Notes: generated by a model from the letters alone, not told the origin. A DNA stretch of 64,000 bases from Actinoplanes campanulatus (GCF_014647795.1 NZ_BMPW01000020.1:124001-188000), one strand, 5' to 3'; shown: positions 47,177 through 55,883, counted from the stretch's first letter. Program-made: numbers and translations.

Positions 47177-47387
47177 CGGGGATCTCCAGCTGTAAGCCGA
47201 CTGCGGAATGGGTTGCGAAGGAATGGCCGGCCTTCGCGAGCTCGGCCAGCACCAGGCCGGCACGCCGTTCATGCACCTGCCGATGCCCGGCCGAGTACTG
47301 GTGATAGGGGTGGGCGCCGGGCAGGCACTCGACCACATGCATGGCCAGGGCGAGCGCCTGTACCGATTCGTCATCCGAGTGAGTCAC
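47169..47387 (-). CDS. 72-residue hypothetical protein
   Basis: GTG at 47387 in GTGA overlap. DESVQALALAMHVVECLPGA and RAGLVLAELAKAGHSFATHS are helical. Unknown function. Confidence 0.55.
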   Translation of the reverse strand: MTHSDDESVQALALAMHVVECLPGAHPYHQYSAGHRQVHERRAGLVLAELAKAGHSFATHSAVGLQLEIPDV

Positions 47388-48253
47388 GACGCCACCCGCT
47401 CACCGCGGCGTGCCAGCCGGGCACGGGCCCGGGTCACCGTCTGGTGGTGTACATCCAGCAGAGCCGCCAGCGTCGCATCGTTGTGCAGGTGGCCGACCCG
47501 TAGCAGCTCAGCCTCAACCCGCTGCTGTTGCCGCCGTCGCGGAGTGAGGTCACCACCGAGCATCTTGCGTGCCCCGAAGTAGTTGATGCCTTGCTGGTCG
47601 GCCATTCGCGCCAACGGGATACCGCGGGCAGTCCCGGCCTGCAGCATCGCGACCAACTCGATGTCGGTCAGGTCGACGCGTTCGCCGGCCAACGCCCTTT
47701 CGACAGCGACCTCATCGATTGGATCGTCGGTCCCGTCCTGCACGCCGCCAACGTCGAGCGGGTCAGGTGATGCCTGCGGGTCGTCGATGTTTGCGCCCCA
47801 CTGGACGGGCAGCGGATACCCCGCTGCCGCTGCACGACGCCGAGTTCTGACCGACGTTCCAGGGCGGGTGATGAGGACGGCATAGGTCGCGGCAATGAGA
47901 TCGTGGTGGTGGGGGGTGATGTGCTGCTGGATGCACATCCTTTGGATCTGCCGCCGGTCGAAGGTGCCGCCGCACATGTCGGCGATCACCTGGGACGGAT
48001 GTCCGAGCGCCCACATGCCCTGGATACGGCGCCGCGCTCCGGTCGCGTCGGTCAGGGCTGGTACGTTTCGGCCTTCGCGGGCACGTTTTTGGTAGAGGCG
48101 GTGCGCCTCCCGCGCATGCGGGCAGCGGCACTTGGCTTTCCGGTAAGCGGTGCACGTGCCGTGCCAGTCGGCTGTGCAGGCCGGTGCGAGACGGCCAAGG
48201 TCGACGCGTCTGCGCCCGCCAGTGACCAGGATCGGTGCCGGGATTGCCGTCAC
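47384..48253 (-). CDS. DNA-binding protein with zinc-like N-terminus
   Basis: A 289-residue protein, GTG in GTGA overlap. The segment [20 protein letters not shown] with [16 protein letters not shown] is a phrase typical of actinobacterial mobile-element proteins. Two further HTH-like regions occur: [20 protein letters not shown] and [20 protein letters not shown] at the C-terminus. Probably a transcription regulator or replication accessory protein. Confidence 0.65.
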   Translation of the reverse strand: MTAIPAPILVTGGRRRVDLGRLAPACTADWHGTCTAYRKAKCRCPHAREAHRLYQKRAREGRNVPALTDATGARRRIQGMWALGHPSQVIADMCGGTFDRRQIQRMCIQQHITPHHHDLIAATYAVLITRPGTSVRTRRRAAAAGYPLPVQWGANIDDPQASPDPLDVGGVQDGTDDPIDEVAVERALAGERVDLTDIELVAMLQAGTARGIPLARMADQQGINYFGARKMLGGDLTPRRRQQQRVEAELLRVGHLHNDATLAALLDVHHQTVTRARARLARRGERVAS

Positions 48254-48837
48254 GTCGCACCGCCGGTCGGCCAGGTCCGGAACCGGACGTACGAACGAGA
48301 CGCGGTGGGCCCGCGCTGCCCCTGGTAGCGGGAGCCGTAGACGTCCGACCCGTACGGGTGCTCGGCGGGGCTTGACAGCCGGAACACGCACAGTTGCCCG
48401 ATGCTCATGCCCGGCCACAGCTTGATCGGCAGGGTGGCCACGTTCGAAAGTTCCAGCGTGACGTGGCCGGAGAACCCCGGGTCGATGAAGCCGGCGGTGG
48501 AGTGGGTGAGCAGTCCGAGTCGGCCGAGGCTGCTCTTGCCCTCCAGCCGGGCCGCGAGTTCGACGCCGAGCGTGACCGCCTCGAGGGTGGAGGCGAGCAC
48601 GAACTCACCCGGGTGCAGCACGAACGGCTGCCCGTCTTCCACCTCAACCGGCGCGGTGAGATCGTCCTGCTGCTCGGCCGGGTCGATGTGCGTGTACAGG
48701 TGGTTGTTGAAAACCCGGAACATGCGGTCCAGCCGGACGTCGATGCTGGACGGCTGCACCAGCGACGGCTCGAACGGCTCCAGTGAAAGACCACCCGCCT
48801 CGATCTCGGCGGTCAGATCGCGGTCAGAAAGCAGCAT
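48250..48837 (-). CDS. dcd: dCTP deaminase / dUTPase
   Basis: A 195-residue protein, ATG in TGATG overlap. [68 protein letters not shown] and [14 protein letters not shown] match dCTP deaminase. It makes dUMP or dUTP precursors for dTTP, supporting phage DNA synthesis. K101-S102-S103 and H112-STAGFID are the expected active-site segments. Confidence 0.92.
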   Translation of the reverse strand: MLLSDRDLTAEIEAGGLSLEPFEPSLVQPSSIDVRLDRMFRVFNNHLYTHIDPAEQQDDLTAPVEVEDGQPFVLHPGEFVLASTLEAVTLGVELAARLEGKSSLGRLGLLTHSTAGFIDPGFSGHVTLELSNVATLPIKLWPGMSIGQLCVFRLSSPAEHPYGSDVYGSRYQGQRGPTASRSYVRFRTWPTGGAT

Positions 48838-49016
48838 CAGGCCACCTCCCGGCGCCAGTAATTCGGCGAGTCCGGGCAGATCACGCAGCGGAGCAGTGAG
48901 CCTGGCTCGCGACACGGGTTCGCCGGGCTACCAGGAGCATCGGCGTCAGCGCACTTGCTGGGTACGTCAGCCGGAGCGGCAGGGTGGCGGGGCAGCGGCG
49001 TTGCGAGGCCGGTCAC
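48837..49016 (-). CDS. 59-residue Cys/Pro-rich protein
   Basis: GTG at 49016 in GTGA overlap. [20 protein letters not shown] and [18 protein letters not shown] give four Cys that may form one zinc finger. Unknown function; coupled to the deaminase gene. Confidence 0.5.
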   Translation of the reverse strand: MTGLATPLPRHPAAPADVPSKCADADAPGSPANPCREPGSLLRCVICPDSPNYWRREVA

Positions 49017-49636
49017 GACGTCACCTCGCACCCGGCATGCTCGGACATGAACAGGTCCCGGTAGGGGCCCGGATCTTCCTGTCCGCGCATCGTCACGACC
49101 ACCTGATGGCGGGCCGGGCAACGGAACGTCCACGCTGTCGTTGCTGACATGACCCGGCGCTCGGTCTCGAAACCGTCGGTCGGTTGTCCCGTCAGGTCGA
49201 CGATCGTGACTACGGCAAGGCCGCGCGGGTATTCCTTACGGGACACCTTCTCGCCGAGGCTGATGAACGGCCCATCGAGGTGCGTCGGGTTGTCGTCGGG
49301 AATCAATCCGTAGCCGGCATCGATGCGGACCGCGCCGTTCCTGCTCTGGGCACGTCGCTCAGGGCCGAGAGCATCGGTAATCGGCTTCCCAACGTACGGA
49401 TGCCAATTCGCGTCGTCGCGGTTCCGGTTGACCGTGTGGTGCAGCACGATGTCGATCCGTACCCGGTCGAGCCCCGTCGGGAGCTTGGCCTGCTGCGCGT
49501 ACAAATAGGTGGCCTCGCGCCAAGCCTTACGCACTACTCCGGCGACACGGTGATGCGGTTTGCTGTTCGCCGACAGCATGCGCTCCGGGGCGGGAATGCT
49601 CAGCGTCCAGGTGCGCGTTTCGGTCATGATGGTCAC
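49013..49636 (-). CDS. RusA-like Holliday junction resolvase with C-terminal extension
   Basis: A 207-residue protein, GTG at 49636 in GTGA overlap. TWTLSIPAPERMLSANSKPH opens like RusA, and NRDDANWHPYVGKPITDALG supplies the D74/D75, K84 and D88 set, with D114/D115 in LIPDDNPTHLDGP. The last 45 residues (from Met163, MSATTAWTFRCPARHQVVVT) are not part of RusA and look like a separate small domain fused or an overlapping internal start. Resolves recombination intermediates. Confidence 0.78.
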   Translation of the reverse strand: MTIMTETRTWTLSIPAPERMLSANSKPHHRVAGVVRKAWREATYLYAQQAKLPTGLDRVRIDIVLHHTVNRNRDDANWHPYVGKPITDALGPERRAQSRNGAVRIDAGYGLIPDDNPTHLDGPFISLGEKVSRKEYPRGLAVVTIVDLTGQPTDGFETERRVMSATTAWTFRCPARHQVVVTMRGQEDPGPYRDLFMSEHAGCEVTS

Positions 49637-49881
49637 CGCTCGTTTCCTCCCTGCTCGCGCAACTGCGCTTCGCAGGCGGCGATCCCCATTTCGACACTCA
49701 TCTGAATGTTCGCGATGCGGGCGCGGAGGGTCTGCCACTGGTCGAGGGCGTTCTCCGCGCCGAGCAGTGTTAGCCCGCCGTCGGAGGCGACGGCGATCCG
49801 GACGATCGCCTCCGCCTTTCCCATGAGTCCGGCGTCGACCAGGGCGCCGCATTCTTCCGCGACGGGCACGTAGCCGATCAC
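49633..49881 (-). CDS. 82-residue hypothetical protein
   Basis: GTG at 49881 in GTGA overlap. AEECGALVDAGLMGKAEAIV and LDQWQTLRARIANIQMSVEM are helical with a possible coiled coil. Unknown function, coupled to the resolvase gene. Confidence 0.55.
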   Translation of the reverse strand: MIGYVPVAEECGALVDAGLMGKAEAIVRIAVASDGGLTLLGAENALDQWQTLRARIANIQMSVEMGIAACEAQLREQGGNER

Positions 49882-50054
49882 CGGTCGTCCCGTCCGAACT
49901 CGTCGTCGCCGGCCGGATCGTCGCCGAACGCGTGCCGCTCGGCATCCGGCCGGATCTCGGATAGCCGTTCCGCCCGGTCCACGGCGATGTCGAGCATCCC
50001 CACCGGCACCGGGCACATGTCGCCGTAGCGATCGTCGTCCCACAGGCCGCTCAT
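49878..50054 (-). CDS. 58-residue acidic protein
   Basis: ATGA overlap at the start and GTGA at the end. MSGLWDDDRYGDMCPVPVGM then LDIAVDRAERLSEIRPDAER. Strongly acidic, no known domain. Missed by simple length cut-offs. Confidence 0.5.
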   Translation of the reverse strand: MSGLWDDDRYGDMCPVPVGMLDIAVDRAERLSEIRPDAERHAFGDDPAGDDEFGRDDR

Positions 50055-50293
50055 GCCGCGATCTCCTTACCGGGCAGCGGCTCCACTGTGCATGCCGCCT
50101 GGTCCAGCCAGGCGGCATGCTGGTCGCAGCGGTACGACCAATGACCCTCGACGTGGCCGGGAGTCCGATAGCGGTGGGTGGGCGGCACCTCGCACGGCGG
50201 CACCCAGCTACTGCGCATGTCGCTGCTGTATGCCTTCCGGCCGCGGACGTCGCAGCGGATGCGGGGCCAGAGACTGTCCAACTGAGGGAGCAT
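50051..50293 (-). CDS. 80-residue hypothetical protein with Cys/His cluster
   Basis: ATG at 50293 with a TCGGAGGTTT site. RIRCDVRGRKAYSSDMRSSW and GHWSYRCDQHAAWLDQAA may form a metal site. The stop of the preceding ASCH gene is two bases upstream of the start. Unknown function. Confidence 0.6.
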   Translation of the reverse strand: MLPQLDSLWPRIRCDVRGRKAYSSDMRSSWVPPCEVPPTHRYRTPGHVEGHWSYRCDQHAAWLDQAACTVEPLPGKEIAA

Positions 50294-50295
50294 GG

Positions 50296-50751
50296 TCAAA
50301 CCTCCGAGAGAGTGAGCTGAGAGCGGACGGCTGACGCCACGTCCGCGGGAACCCGCCAGCCGACCGTGAGCGCGCCACGCGCCGGCACCGGGCGGGGAAG
50401 CTTGCGAATGTTCGCGAGCACCAGATGGAAGGCAGGACGGTCGCCGTAACGGCACATCCCCCACGGCTCGCAGCAACTGGTCAGATCGGCGTGCACGACC
50501 GCCTGATGACCGTCCACCAGTTCGGCGACCGCGACGATCACACCCCGCGGAGTGCCGTCCAGCAGTCCGTGCCGTCGCAGTTGCAGAATCCGCGAGTCCC
50601 GGTCACCGGCCGCATGCCAGGGCAAACTCGCGTGGATCGCCACCGGGCCGCGCCACCGCACGGTCTGCCCACGGTTCTCCACCGTCTTCACGCCGACCGC
50701 GATCGCTGATGCGTACGGCTGCCGAATTGAGATTGCCCGAAGATCCGTCAT
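50296..50751 (-). CDS. ASCH-domain protein
   Basis: A 151-residue protein, ATG in ATGA overlap with the exonuclease gene. MTDLRAISIRQPYASAIAVG then VKTVENRGQTVRWRGPVAIH and AS: this is the ASCH signature (SIRQPYA.AI..G.K..ENR...WRG...IHA). ASCH proteins are RNA-binding-like folds; some hydrolyse modified nucleosides such as N4-acetylcytidine. Role in the phage unknown. Confidence 0.82.
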   Translation of the reverse strand: MTDLRAISIRQPYASAIAVGVKTVENRGQTVRWRGPVAIHASLPWHAAGDRDSRILQLRRHGLLDGTPRGVIVAVAELVDGHQAVVHADLTSCCEPWGMCRYGDRPAFHLVLANIRKLPRPVPARGALTVGWRVPADVASAVRSQLTLSEV

Positions 50752-51569
50752 CGCTGGATCCCGAACGGGCGAACCGGCCAGTCCAACGACACCGATTCGG
50801 CCTTCGCCGACAGTGCCTCGGCGTCCGCGAGCAGCGTCTCCTGCTCGGCCGCATCGCCGGCCTGTTCGGCGCTGTGCCGGGCCTCGTTCGCGGACCGCCG
50901 GAAGAACTGCGCCAGCGACTCCGCCTGTTCCGCGTACCAGCCGACCTGCCCGATATGCAGCTCGTTCAACGTCATATCGGCCAGCAGCGGGTAGCGGCGC
51001 ATCAACTGCCACACCACCCGCCCCGCCTGCAAAGCGTCGTACTCGGCGGTGTGGGCGAGTTCGTCGTCCCAGCCGACACCATGCACCTGGGCGAGGGTTT
51101 TCAAGCAGCGAGCACCCTGGGTGGGGGAGACCCGGCGCCGAAACTTGGCGACCTTCTTGTCCAGGCAGATCGGATCGAGGATCGGGGCGAGAGCACGCCC
51201 GCCCAGCCGGTCCTCGATGGTGGGGACACCGTTACGACGGCATTCCCGGTCCAGGACGGTCAGGTCGTACGGCGCGTTTGCGATGATGATCGGCTGTCCG
51301 AGCATGAGGACCGCGGCGAGTTCGGCGCAGTACTCGTCCAGCACATCGGCTGGCGGCTTACCGTCGGCCATCAACTTCTCGGTCGTCAGCCCGTTCACCG
51401 CAGACGCCTCGGCAGGCATCTCCACAGCGATCAGCGCGTTCTGCACATCCTTCGACTTGGTGCTGATGTCGATGACGGCCCGACAGATCGATGCGACCTG
51501 AGCCTGCTCCGGATCAGCCGACGTAGTTTCCGTATCCAGCACCGTGAAGGGCTGCTCCCACCACGTCAC
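50748..51569 (-). CDS. DnaQ-like 3'-5' exonuclease
   Basis: A 273-residue protein, GTG in GTGA overlap. DEDDh motifs: VLDTETT (D12, E14), IIIANAPYDLTVLDREC for the second Asp, and AHTAEYDALQAGRVVWQL with the His and final Asp. The C-terminal 100 residues are a helical, acidic extension (EQAESLAQFFRRSANEARHS). It lies between RecT and an ASCH gene; likely processes DNA ends or proofreads. Confidence 0.9.
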   Translation of the reverse strand: MTWWEQPFTVLDTETTSADPEQAQVASICRAVIDISTKSKDVQNALIAVEMPAEASAVNGLTTEKLMADGKPPADVLDEYCAELAAVLMLGQPIIIANAPYDLTVLDRECRRNGVPTIEDRLGGRALAPILDPICLDKKVAKFRRRVSPTQGARCLKTLAQVHGVGWDDELAHTAEYDALQAGRVVWQLMRRYPLLADMTLNELHIGQVGWYAEQAESLAQFFRRSANEARHSAEQAGDAAEQETLLADAEALSAKAESVSLDWPVRPFGIQR

Positions 51570-52393
51570 TGGGCACCACCAGCGGGCTGGGCGACGTTCA
51601 CGTCATCCCATGCGCTGTCGTCGTCATCCCATCCGGTGCCTGAACGCTGGTCGGACTCGCCGCCCGCTTCAACCTGCGGCTGCTGGACGGCAGGCGGGCC
51701 GCTGATCGGCTTGGCCTGCTCGCGAGCAGCGGCAGCGTTCGCCAGCACCTCCTGCGCGTTCACCCGCGCTGCGGCCCGCACCGGCATCAGATCGCCGGCA
51801 CCGTCGCTGAGCTCCTCGGAGTTGTACGGCATCGCGTGCAGCACGTCCGACGCCACCAGACGGCAGATCTCACCCGTCGCCCGCGCCGTCAGCATCGTCT
51901 GAGGCTGCTTCTTCCACTGCTCCTTGCCGGTCAGGCCCAGTTCCTTGGCGCGGTCGATGTCCCACACCGACTGCTGCGGTTCGCCGTACGTGCCGTCCGC
52001 CTCTCGGCGCTGGCCCCACATGACGACCCGCTCCTTGGAGGCTCCCTTTTCGATCCACACCTTGTGCCCGTGGGATTGGACCAAGCCACGCTGGGCGTGC
52101 GCGCGCAGCGCCGGAGTGCCTTGAATGACGTCCATCGACCGGAGCGTCGCCATCGGCTGCAGTCCGAGCTCCTGGCCGGCGAGGATCGCTGCGGTCACGT
52201 CGGCGGGCTTACCGCGCAGCGACGCCGGAACGAACGAGGTCCGCGACAGCGACTCGGCGATCTTCGCGGCCTCACGGGCCTCCATCGCCCACTGCATCAA
52301 CGGCGACGGGACAGGCTGCTGGTAGACGGGCAACTGCGGGACGGCAGGGCTCGTGGGCAGGTTGTCGTTGTCGCGGACGGCGAGGTCAGTCAT
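51566..52393 (-). CDS. recT: RecT-family single-strand annealing protein
   Basis: A 275-residue protein. ADVTAAILAGQELGLQPMAT, MDVIQGTPALRAHAQRGLVQ, KKQPQTMLTARATGEICRLV and ASDVLHAMPYNSEEL match RecT. The C-terminal tail is long and disordered and ends with DDDDSAWDDVNV, an acidic SSB-like tip. It is coupled to the exonuclease partner upstream. Confidence 0.92.
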   Translation of the reverse strand: MTDLAVRDNDNLPTSPAVPQLPVYQQPVPSPLMQWAMEAREAAKIAESLSRTSFVPASLRGKPADVTAAILAGQELGLQPMATLRSMDVIQGTPALRAHAQRGLVQSHGHKVWIEKGASKERVVMWGQRREADGTYGEPQQSVWDIDRAKELGLTGKEQWKKQPQTMLTARATGEICRLVASDVLHAMPYNSEELSDGAGDLMPVRAAARVNAQEVLANAAAAREQAKPISGPPAVQQPQVEAGGESDQRSGTGWDDDDSAWDDVNVAQPAGGAQ

Positions 52394-53291
52394 CGGTGGG
52401 CTCCTCGTAGAAGTCGTTGTCGTGTTGGGTGACCGCGTATCGGGGAAGGCTGATCTCGGCGATGTCGAGGCCCGTGTAGTCGGGCCAGTAGCCGGACTCC
52501 TGGCAGCGGGCGAAGATGCGCCGCGCCTGCCGGTTACGTTCGGCGCCGACCCGGAGGGCTTCCTCGTCCAGGCGGATCAGCGAGACCAGGTACGGCGGGG
52601 TTTTCATCTGGACGACGAACACGAAGTCCGGGTCATCGTCGAGGCCGAGCGCCTGGATCCCGTCGAGGTACCAGGGGTTCTGCATGCAGTAGCCGTACTT
52701 GTAGGCGGCCTGCCGGAAGTCGTCCGGGTTCGCGGTGACCGCCGATTTGTAGTCGCCGAGGACCAGCCGGTTCCCGACCCGGTTTGGCATCCAGTCGACG
52801 AGCGCCCGCAGCATGATCCCCGTCTCCGGGTCCTGCCACACCAGCGTCTGCTCCGGCTTGCCACCCTCCGGCGTCAGCAACGCCGACGCGATCGGGTGCT
52901 CCCGCAGCTTCGCTGCCATCGCATGGACCTGGGTGTACTCAGATGGTTTCAGCGGGATCGCGCCACGCTGACGGATCGCCGCAACCTCGGCCTTGTCGTC
53001 TTCTCTCTGCCACGCCTCCGGGTTCTTGCCCGTGCCGGCGAATTCGACCAGTTCCGGGCCGACACCGAGAACGAGTTGGTGCGCCGCGGTCCCGATCTCG
53101 AACGCCTTCTTGAACGGCTGCCCGTGCTTACGTTCGAAATCGAACAAGGCCGGGCACGACGGCGGCAGGAGCTTCTTCGCGCCCGAGCAGGACAGGGAGC
53201 CACCGACGACAGGATCGGAGTGGTACACCTGCTCGGGCAGGTCGTAGACGTCAGCCTCGGTGATGTGCGGGCCGGCGAGCGTGGCGGTCAT
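52386..53291 (-). CDS. PD-(D/E)XK exonuclease, RecE/lambda-exo-like
   Basis: A 301-residue protein, ATG in ATGA overlap. HSDPVVGGSLSCSGAKKLLP opening, AFEIGTAAHQLVLGVGPELV, then ALVDWMPNRVGNRLVLGDYK with the core D...DYK, followed by AVTANPDDFRQAAYKYGYCM QxxxY-type motif. This is the family that supplies single strands for RecT. The two overlap by eight bases. Confidence 0.88.
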   Translation of the reverse strand: MTATLAGPHITEADVYDLPEQVYHSDPVVGGSLSCSGAKKLLPPSCPALFDFERKHGQPFKKAFEIGTAAHQLVLGVGPELVEFAGTGKNPEAWQREDDKAEVAAIRQRGAIPLKPSEYTQVHAMAAKLREHPIASALLTPEGGKPEQTLVWQDPETGIMLRALVDWMPNRVGNRLVLGDYKSAVTANPDDFRQAAYKYGYCMQNPWYLDGIQALGLDDDPDFVFVVQMKTPPYLVSLIRLDEEALRVGAERNRQARRIFARCQESGYWPDYTGLDIAEISLPRYAVTQHDNDFYEEPTDD

Positions 53292-53869
53292 CGGGTCAGC
53301 CATTCCGGTGCCGGGTGCGCCTTGTCGTGCAGCGACCACGGCCACAATCCGGCGTCTTTGAATGCCTCGTGCTCGGTCACCGTGAAGTACTCGCGCACGT
53401 CGGTGTACATGTCGTGCTCGTGAGGCTCGTCGCACCACGGGCTGCACGCGTGCTTGATGATGCGTGAAGACCAGTACCGGCCCTCATGGTCGAGAGTGAT
53501 TCCGCCTCGGGTTTCGTGGTGTTTGTAGTGCTCGACGATCACGCCGTTGTAGGTCGACCGGGCCATCCACATCCAGCCGTCAAGCTGGTCGGCGGGTAGG
53601 CACGCACGCAGCGGACCCCAGTGTGGGGCGTCCGCGTCCAGTTCCTCGGGCGGAGTGCAGTTGTAGGCGTGCGTATCTGCGAAGGCCAGGAACTCGGCGA
53701 GGTCACCAAGTGGGAACTTGCGGATCTCCGGTCGGGAGGTGGCGGTCTCGCCGTACTCGGCGACCACCAGATCCCCGGCGGGGGTGTCCGGGCAGTTGCC
53801 GTTGCAGGCGAGAATCACTCCCGCGCCGTCGCCGGCCAGCCATGTGCGCGGGATGGTCTGGTCGCTCAT
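53288..53869 (-). CDS. Hypothetical protein
   Basis: A 193-residue protein, ATG in ATGA overlap. IPRTWLAGDGAGVILACNGN, LADTHAYNCTPPEELDAD-like middle, WMWMARSTYNGVIVEHYKHH and GITLDHEGRYWSSRIIKHAC. Mixed alpha/beta with several Cys/His. No family recognised. Confidence 0.6.
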   Translation of the reverse strand: MSDQTIPRTWLAGDGAGVILACNGNCPDTPAGDLVVAEYGETATSRPEIRKFPLGDLAEFLAFADTHAYNCTPPEELDADAPHWGPLRACLPADQLDGWMWMARSTYNGVIVEHYKHHETRGGITLDHEGRYWSSRIIKHACSPWCDEPHEHDMYTDVREYFTVTEHEAFKDAGLWPWSLHDKAHPAPEWLTR

Positions 53870-54105
53870 CGGAACGACCCGCCTTCGCCGCCGCCATGCA
53901 GGTCGCACAGATCGCCCCTGCCGCCTTCCTCGCAGCCAGCACACTGCCGGGCCAGCCACTCCATGTGCTCGTACTCGCGCATGCGGTCGTCGAGACGCAA
54001 TGCCTCCCACTGGCAGTGCCGGTCGAAGATGGCGGCGATCTCAACGTCACCGGGCAGCGGACTGCCGTAGTCGAGACGGTCGAGCGCATCCAGGGCGGCG
54101 GTCAT
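53866..54105 (-). CDS. 79-residue hypothetical protein with Cys/His tail
   Basis: ATG in ATGA overlap. AALDALDRLDYGSPLPGDVE and LARQCAGCEEGGRGDLCDLH; two CxxC-like pairs may bind zinc. Coupled on both sides. Confidence 0.55.
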   Translation of the reverse strand: MTAALDALDRLDYGSPLPGDVEIAAIFDRHCQWEALRLDDRMREYEHMEWLARQCAGCEEGGRGDLCDLHGGGEGGSFR

Positions 54106-54347
54106 GCGTGGGCCTCCTGATACAGCCGGAATTCCAGGTCGGCGGGGATCTGCGCGTACGGGCGGACCGCGTCGATGACCTGCTGCGGGTCGTGGATCTC
54201 GCGGAGTGACACGCCGATCCACAGGACCTCGGCGTCGTCCTCCGGCTTGTGCACGTCGAACACCTGCGCGAAGAACGTGTTCAGCGGCCGGTCCCAGCCG
54301 ACGACGACCTCAAAACCGCCGTCAGAGGTCAGCTCGTGGCGGGTCAT
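54102..54347 (-). CDS. 81-residue hypothetical protein
   Basis: ATG in ATGA overlap. GGFEVVVGWDRPLNTFFAQV and DDAEVLWIGVSLREIHDPQQ form an alpha/beta pattern. No known family. It is the second gene of the operon that starts at 55240. Confidence 0.6.
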   Translation of the reverse strand: MTRHELTSDGGFEVVVGWDRPLNTFFAQVFDVHKPEDDAEVLWIGVSLREIHDPQQVIDAVRPYAQIPADLEFRLYQEAHA

Positions 54348-55240
54348 GCGGCGCCGCCCAGTTCGAGGAACATCGGGCTGGCGTACTTCTCGGCGTAGTA
54401 CTGCTCCCACACCGCCTGGAATACCGGCAGGTGCTCACGTCGCCATGCCACGGTCTCGCGGATTGTGCCGTCCGGAAGTTCGCGGGGCCGTTTTGCAGGG
54501 ACCTCGATGCCCTGGTCTTCCGCGTACGCCTTCGCGCGGATGCCGAACCAACTCTGCTCGGACTTGATCTCCTTGGCGGTGAGGCCCATGTCCTTTAGGA
54601 AGTCCGGCACGTAGTACGGCTTCGACTCTTCCGGCATCTCCGGTTCCTCACCGAGAGCGCGGGCAGCGATGATGTGCGTCTTCGTGACAGCCCACGGCTT
54701 GTCCAGGAGACCGGCGTCGACCGCGACGCTCAACATCTCGATCTTGGCGCGGGCCACGGTGACGCGTTCGATCTCAGGGCGCTCAGCGACCGCCTGAACG
54801 GCATTCGCGCGAGCCTCGGGAGTGGCCTGCTCTTCAACCTTCAGTAGGTAGCCGCGAACCTTCTGGGCCACGTCGGAGCCGGTCAGCAGCATGGCGATGT
54901 TGAGGATCGTCTGCCGGGTGAAGAGGGCCAGTGCCCGAACTTTTGTGAGTGACGGGATGTCACTCGCAAGCTCCTTCATTTCTTGGCCGCGGACAACGCG
55001 GTATCCGTGAGTCTCCAGTTCCGTCCGGTTGCGCTCGACGACCTTGCGGATCGCCTCGACTTCCACCTCGAAGTAGTTGGCGGCCTGCTCGGTGCTGGCG
55101 TGAATGTCGTCGGGCAGCAGGCTCAGCGCCTTGACCTTGCCGAGTACGTCAGTGCGGGCCATGTGCTGTGCCCGAAGGCTGGCGCTTTCGGTGAGCGCGG
55201 CGTCAGCGGTGGACGCCGGAAGATTGGTAGTGATCGTCAC
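54344..55240 (-). CDS. Antirepressor-like DNA-binding protein, first operon gene
   Basis: A 298-residue protein with GTG start at 55240. DVLGKVKALSLLPDDIHAST, EQAANYFEVEVEAIRKVVER, and ALFTRQTILNIAMLLTGSDV with AQKVRGYLLKVEE recall BRO/Rha-type phage antirepressors. The C-terminal 100 residues (DMGLTAKEIKSEQSWFGIRA, WAVTKTHIIAARALG) look like a winged-helix/KilA-like part. It leads a long leftward operon next to a divergent RHH-like gene and may counter repression. Confidence 0.7.
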   Translation of the reverse strand: MTITTNLPASTADAALTESASLRAQHMARTDVLGKVKALSLLPDDIHASTEQAANYFEVEVEAIRKVVERNRTELETHGYRVVRGQEMKELASDIPSLTKVRALALFTRQTILNIAMLLTGSDVAQKVRGYLLKVEEQATPEARANAVQAVAERPEIERVTVARAKIEMLSVAVDAGLLDKPWAVTKTHIIAARALGEEPEMPEESKPYYVPDFLKDMGLTAKEIKSEQSWFGIRAKAYAEDQGIEVPAKRPRELPDGTIRETVAWRREHLPVFQAVWEQYYAEKYASPMFLELGGAA

Positions 55241-55299
55241 TTGGAGAGCCCCTTCGAGCTGGTCAGGATGTTGGCGGGGGAGTAGCGCACCCGCTTGCC

Positions 55300-55321
55300 T
55301 GTAGCCACAAATGTAGCCACA
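55300..55321. promoter_or_regulatory. Direct repeat in a divergent promoter
   Basis: TGTAGCCACA at 55300-55309 and again at 55312-55321, spaced 12 bases apart, that is, a little over one helical turn. Lies between the divergent starts at 55240 and 55330. Likely binding site of the ribbon-helix-helix-like protein encoded immediately to the right. Confidence 0.55.
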
Positions 55322-55329
55322 CTTGTGCC

Positions 55330-55629
55330 ATGTCTCAAGCCCTCAGCCGAACCAGACACGGAAGTGACCTGTCGCCGCAGTCGTTGCCACACCCGAAGAT
55401 CGCCACTTACGCTGGCGTCGTGCCCGACAACCTCCGCCGCTTCCGCCTCGACGAACAGACGTGGAAGGACTACGGCGAACTCGTCGGAGATGCAGGCCGC
55501 TCTGCCGACCTGAAGGCGTACATCGAGTGGCGGCTCGACAACCCGGACACGCCCCTGCCGGGAAAGCGACGCGGACCGGTCAAGAGGACACGGCCCGCCC
55601 CGATGCCCAAGCCGAAGTCGGCGACCTGA
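55330..55629 (+). CDS. Rightward ribbon-helix-helix-like regulator
   Basis: 99 residues from ATG 55330; an in-frame GTG at 55420 gives the more conserved-looking core (69 residues). LRRFRLDEQTWKDYGELVGD then AGRSADLKAYIEWRLDNP reads like a beta-strand followed by two helices of a MetJ/Arc fold. The C-terminus is basic and Pro-rich (KRRGPVKRTRPAP). Its 3' end is two bases from the convergent stop at 55632. Probable regulator of the operon at 55240. Confidence 0.6.
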   Translation: MSQALSRTRHGSDLSPQSLPHPKIATYAGVVPDNLRRFRLDEQTWKDYGELVGDAGRSADLKAYIEWRLDNPDTPLPGKRRGPVKRTRPAPMPKPKSAT

Positions 55630-55631
55630 CC

Positions 55632-55883
55632 TCACTCGGCCTCACCTCGTGCCCGCCGTACCCGTTCCCGGATCCGCGCGATAGCCGCTTCCTGGCGGCG
55701 GCCTTTCTCGGCCGCGCCTTCGGGATCGGCAGCTTCCTCTTCGGCCGCCAGCCGGCGCACCGCCTCAACCACCGACACCAGCGCCTGCTGCCCGCGCTCG
55801 TCCAGGTCGGGTGAGACGTGGGCATGCGCGATCACCTGCCCGTCGGCGTCCACCACCGGCACGCACACGTGGTTGTCGGTCAT
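55632..55883 (-). CDS. Hypothetical protein
   Basis: An 83-residue protein, ATG start. NHVCVPVVDADGQVIAHAHV is strand-rich; the second half is a charged helix (EAVRRLAAEEEAADPEGAAE). Last gene of the leftward operon that begins at 62148. Unknown function. Confidence 0.6.
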   Translation of the reverse strand: MTDNHVCVPVVDADGQVIAHAHVSPDLDERGQQALVSVVEAVRRLAAEEEAADPEGAAEKGRRQEAAIARIRERVRRARGEAE

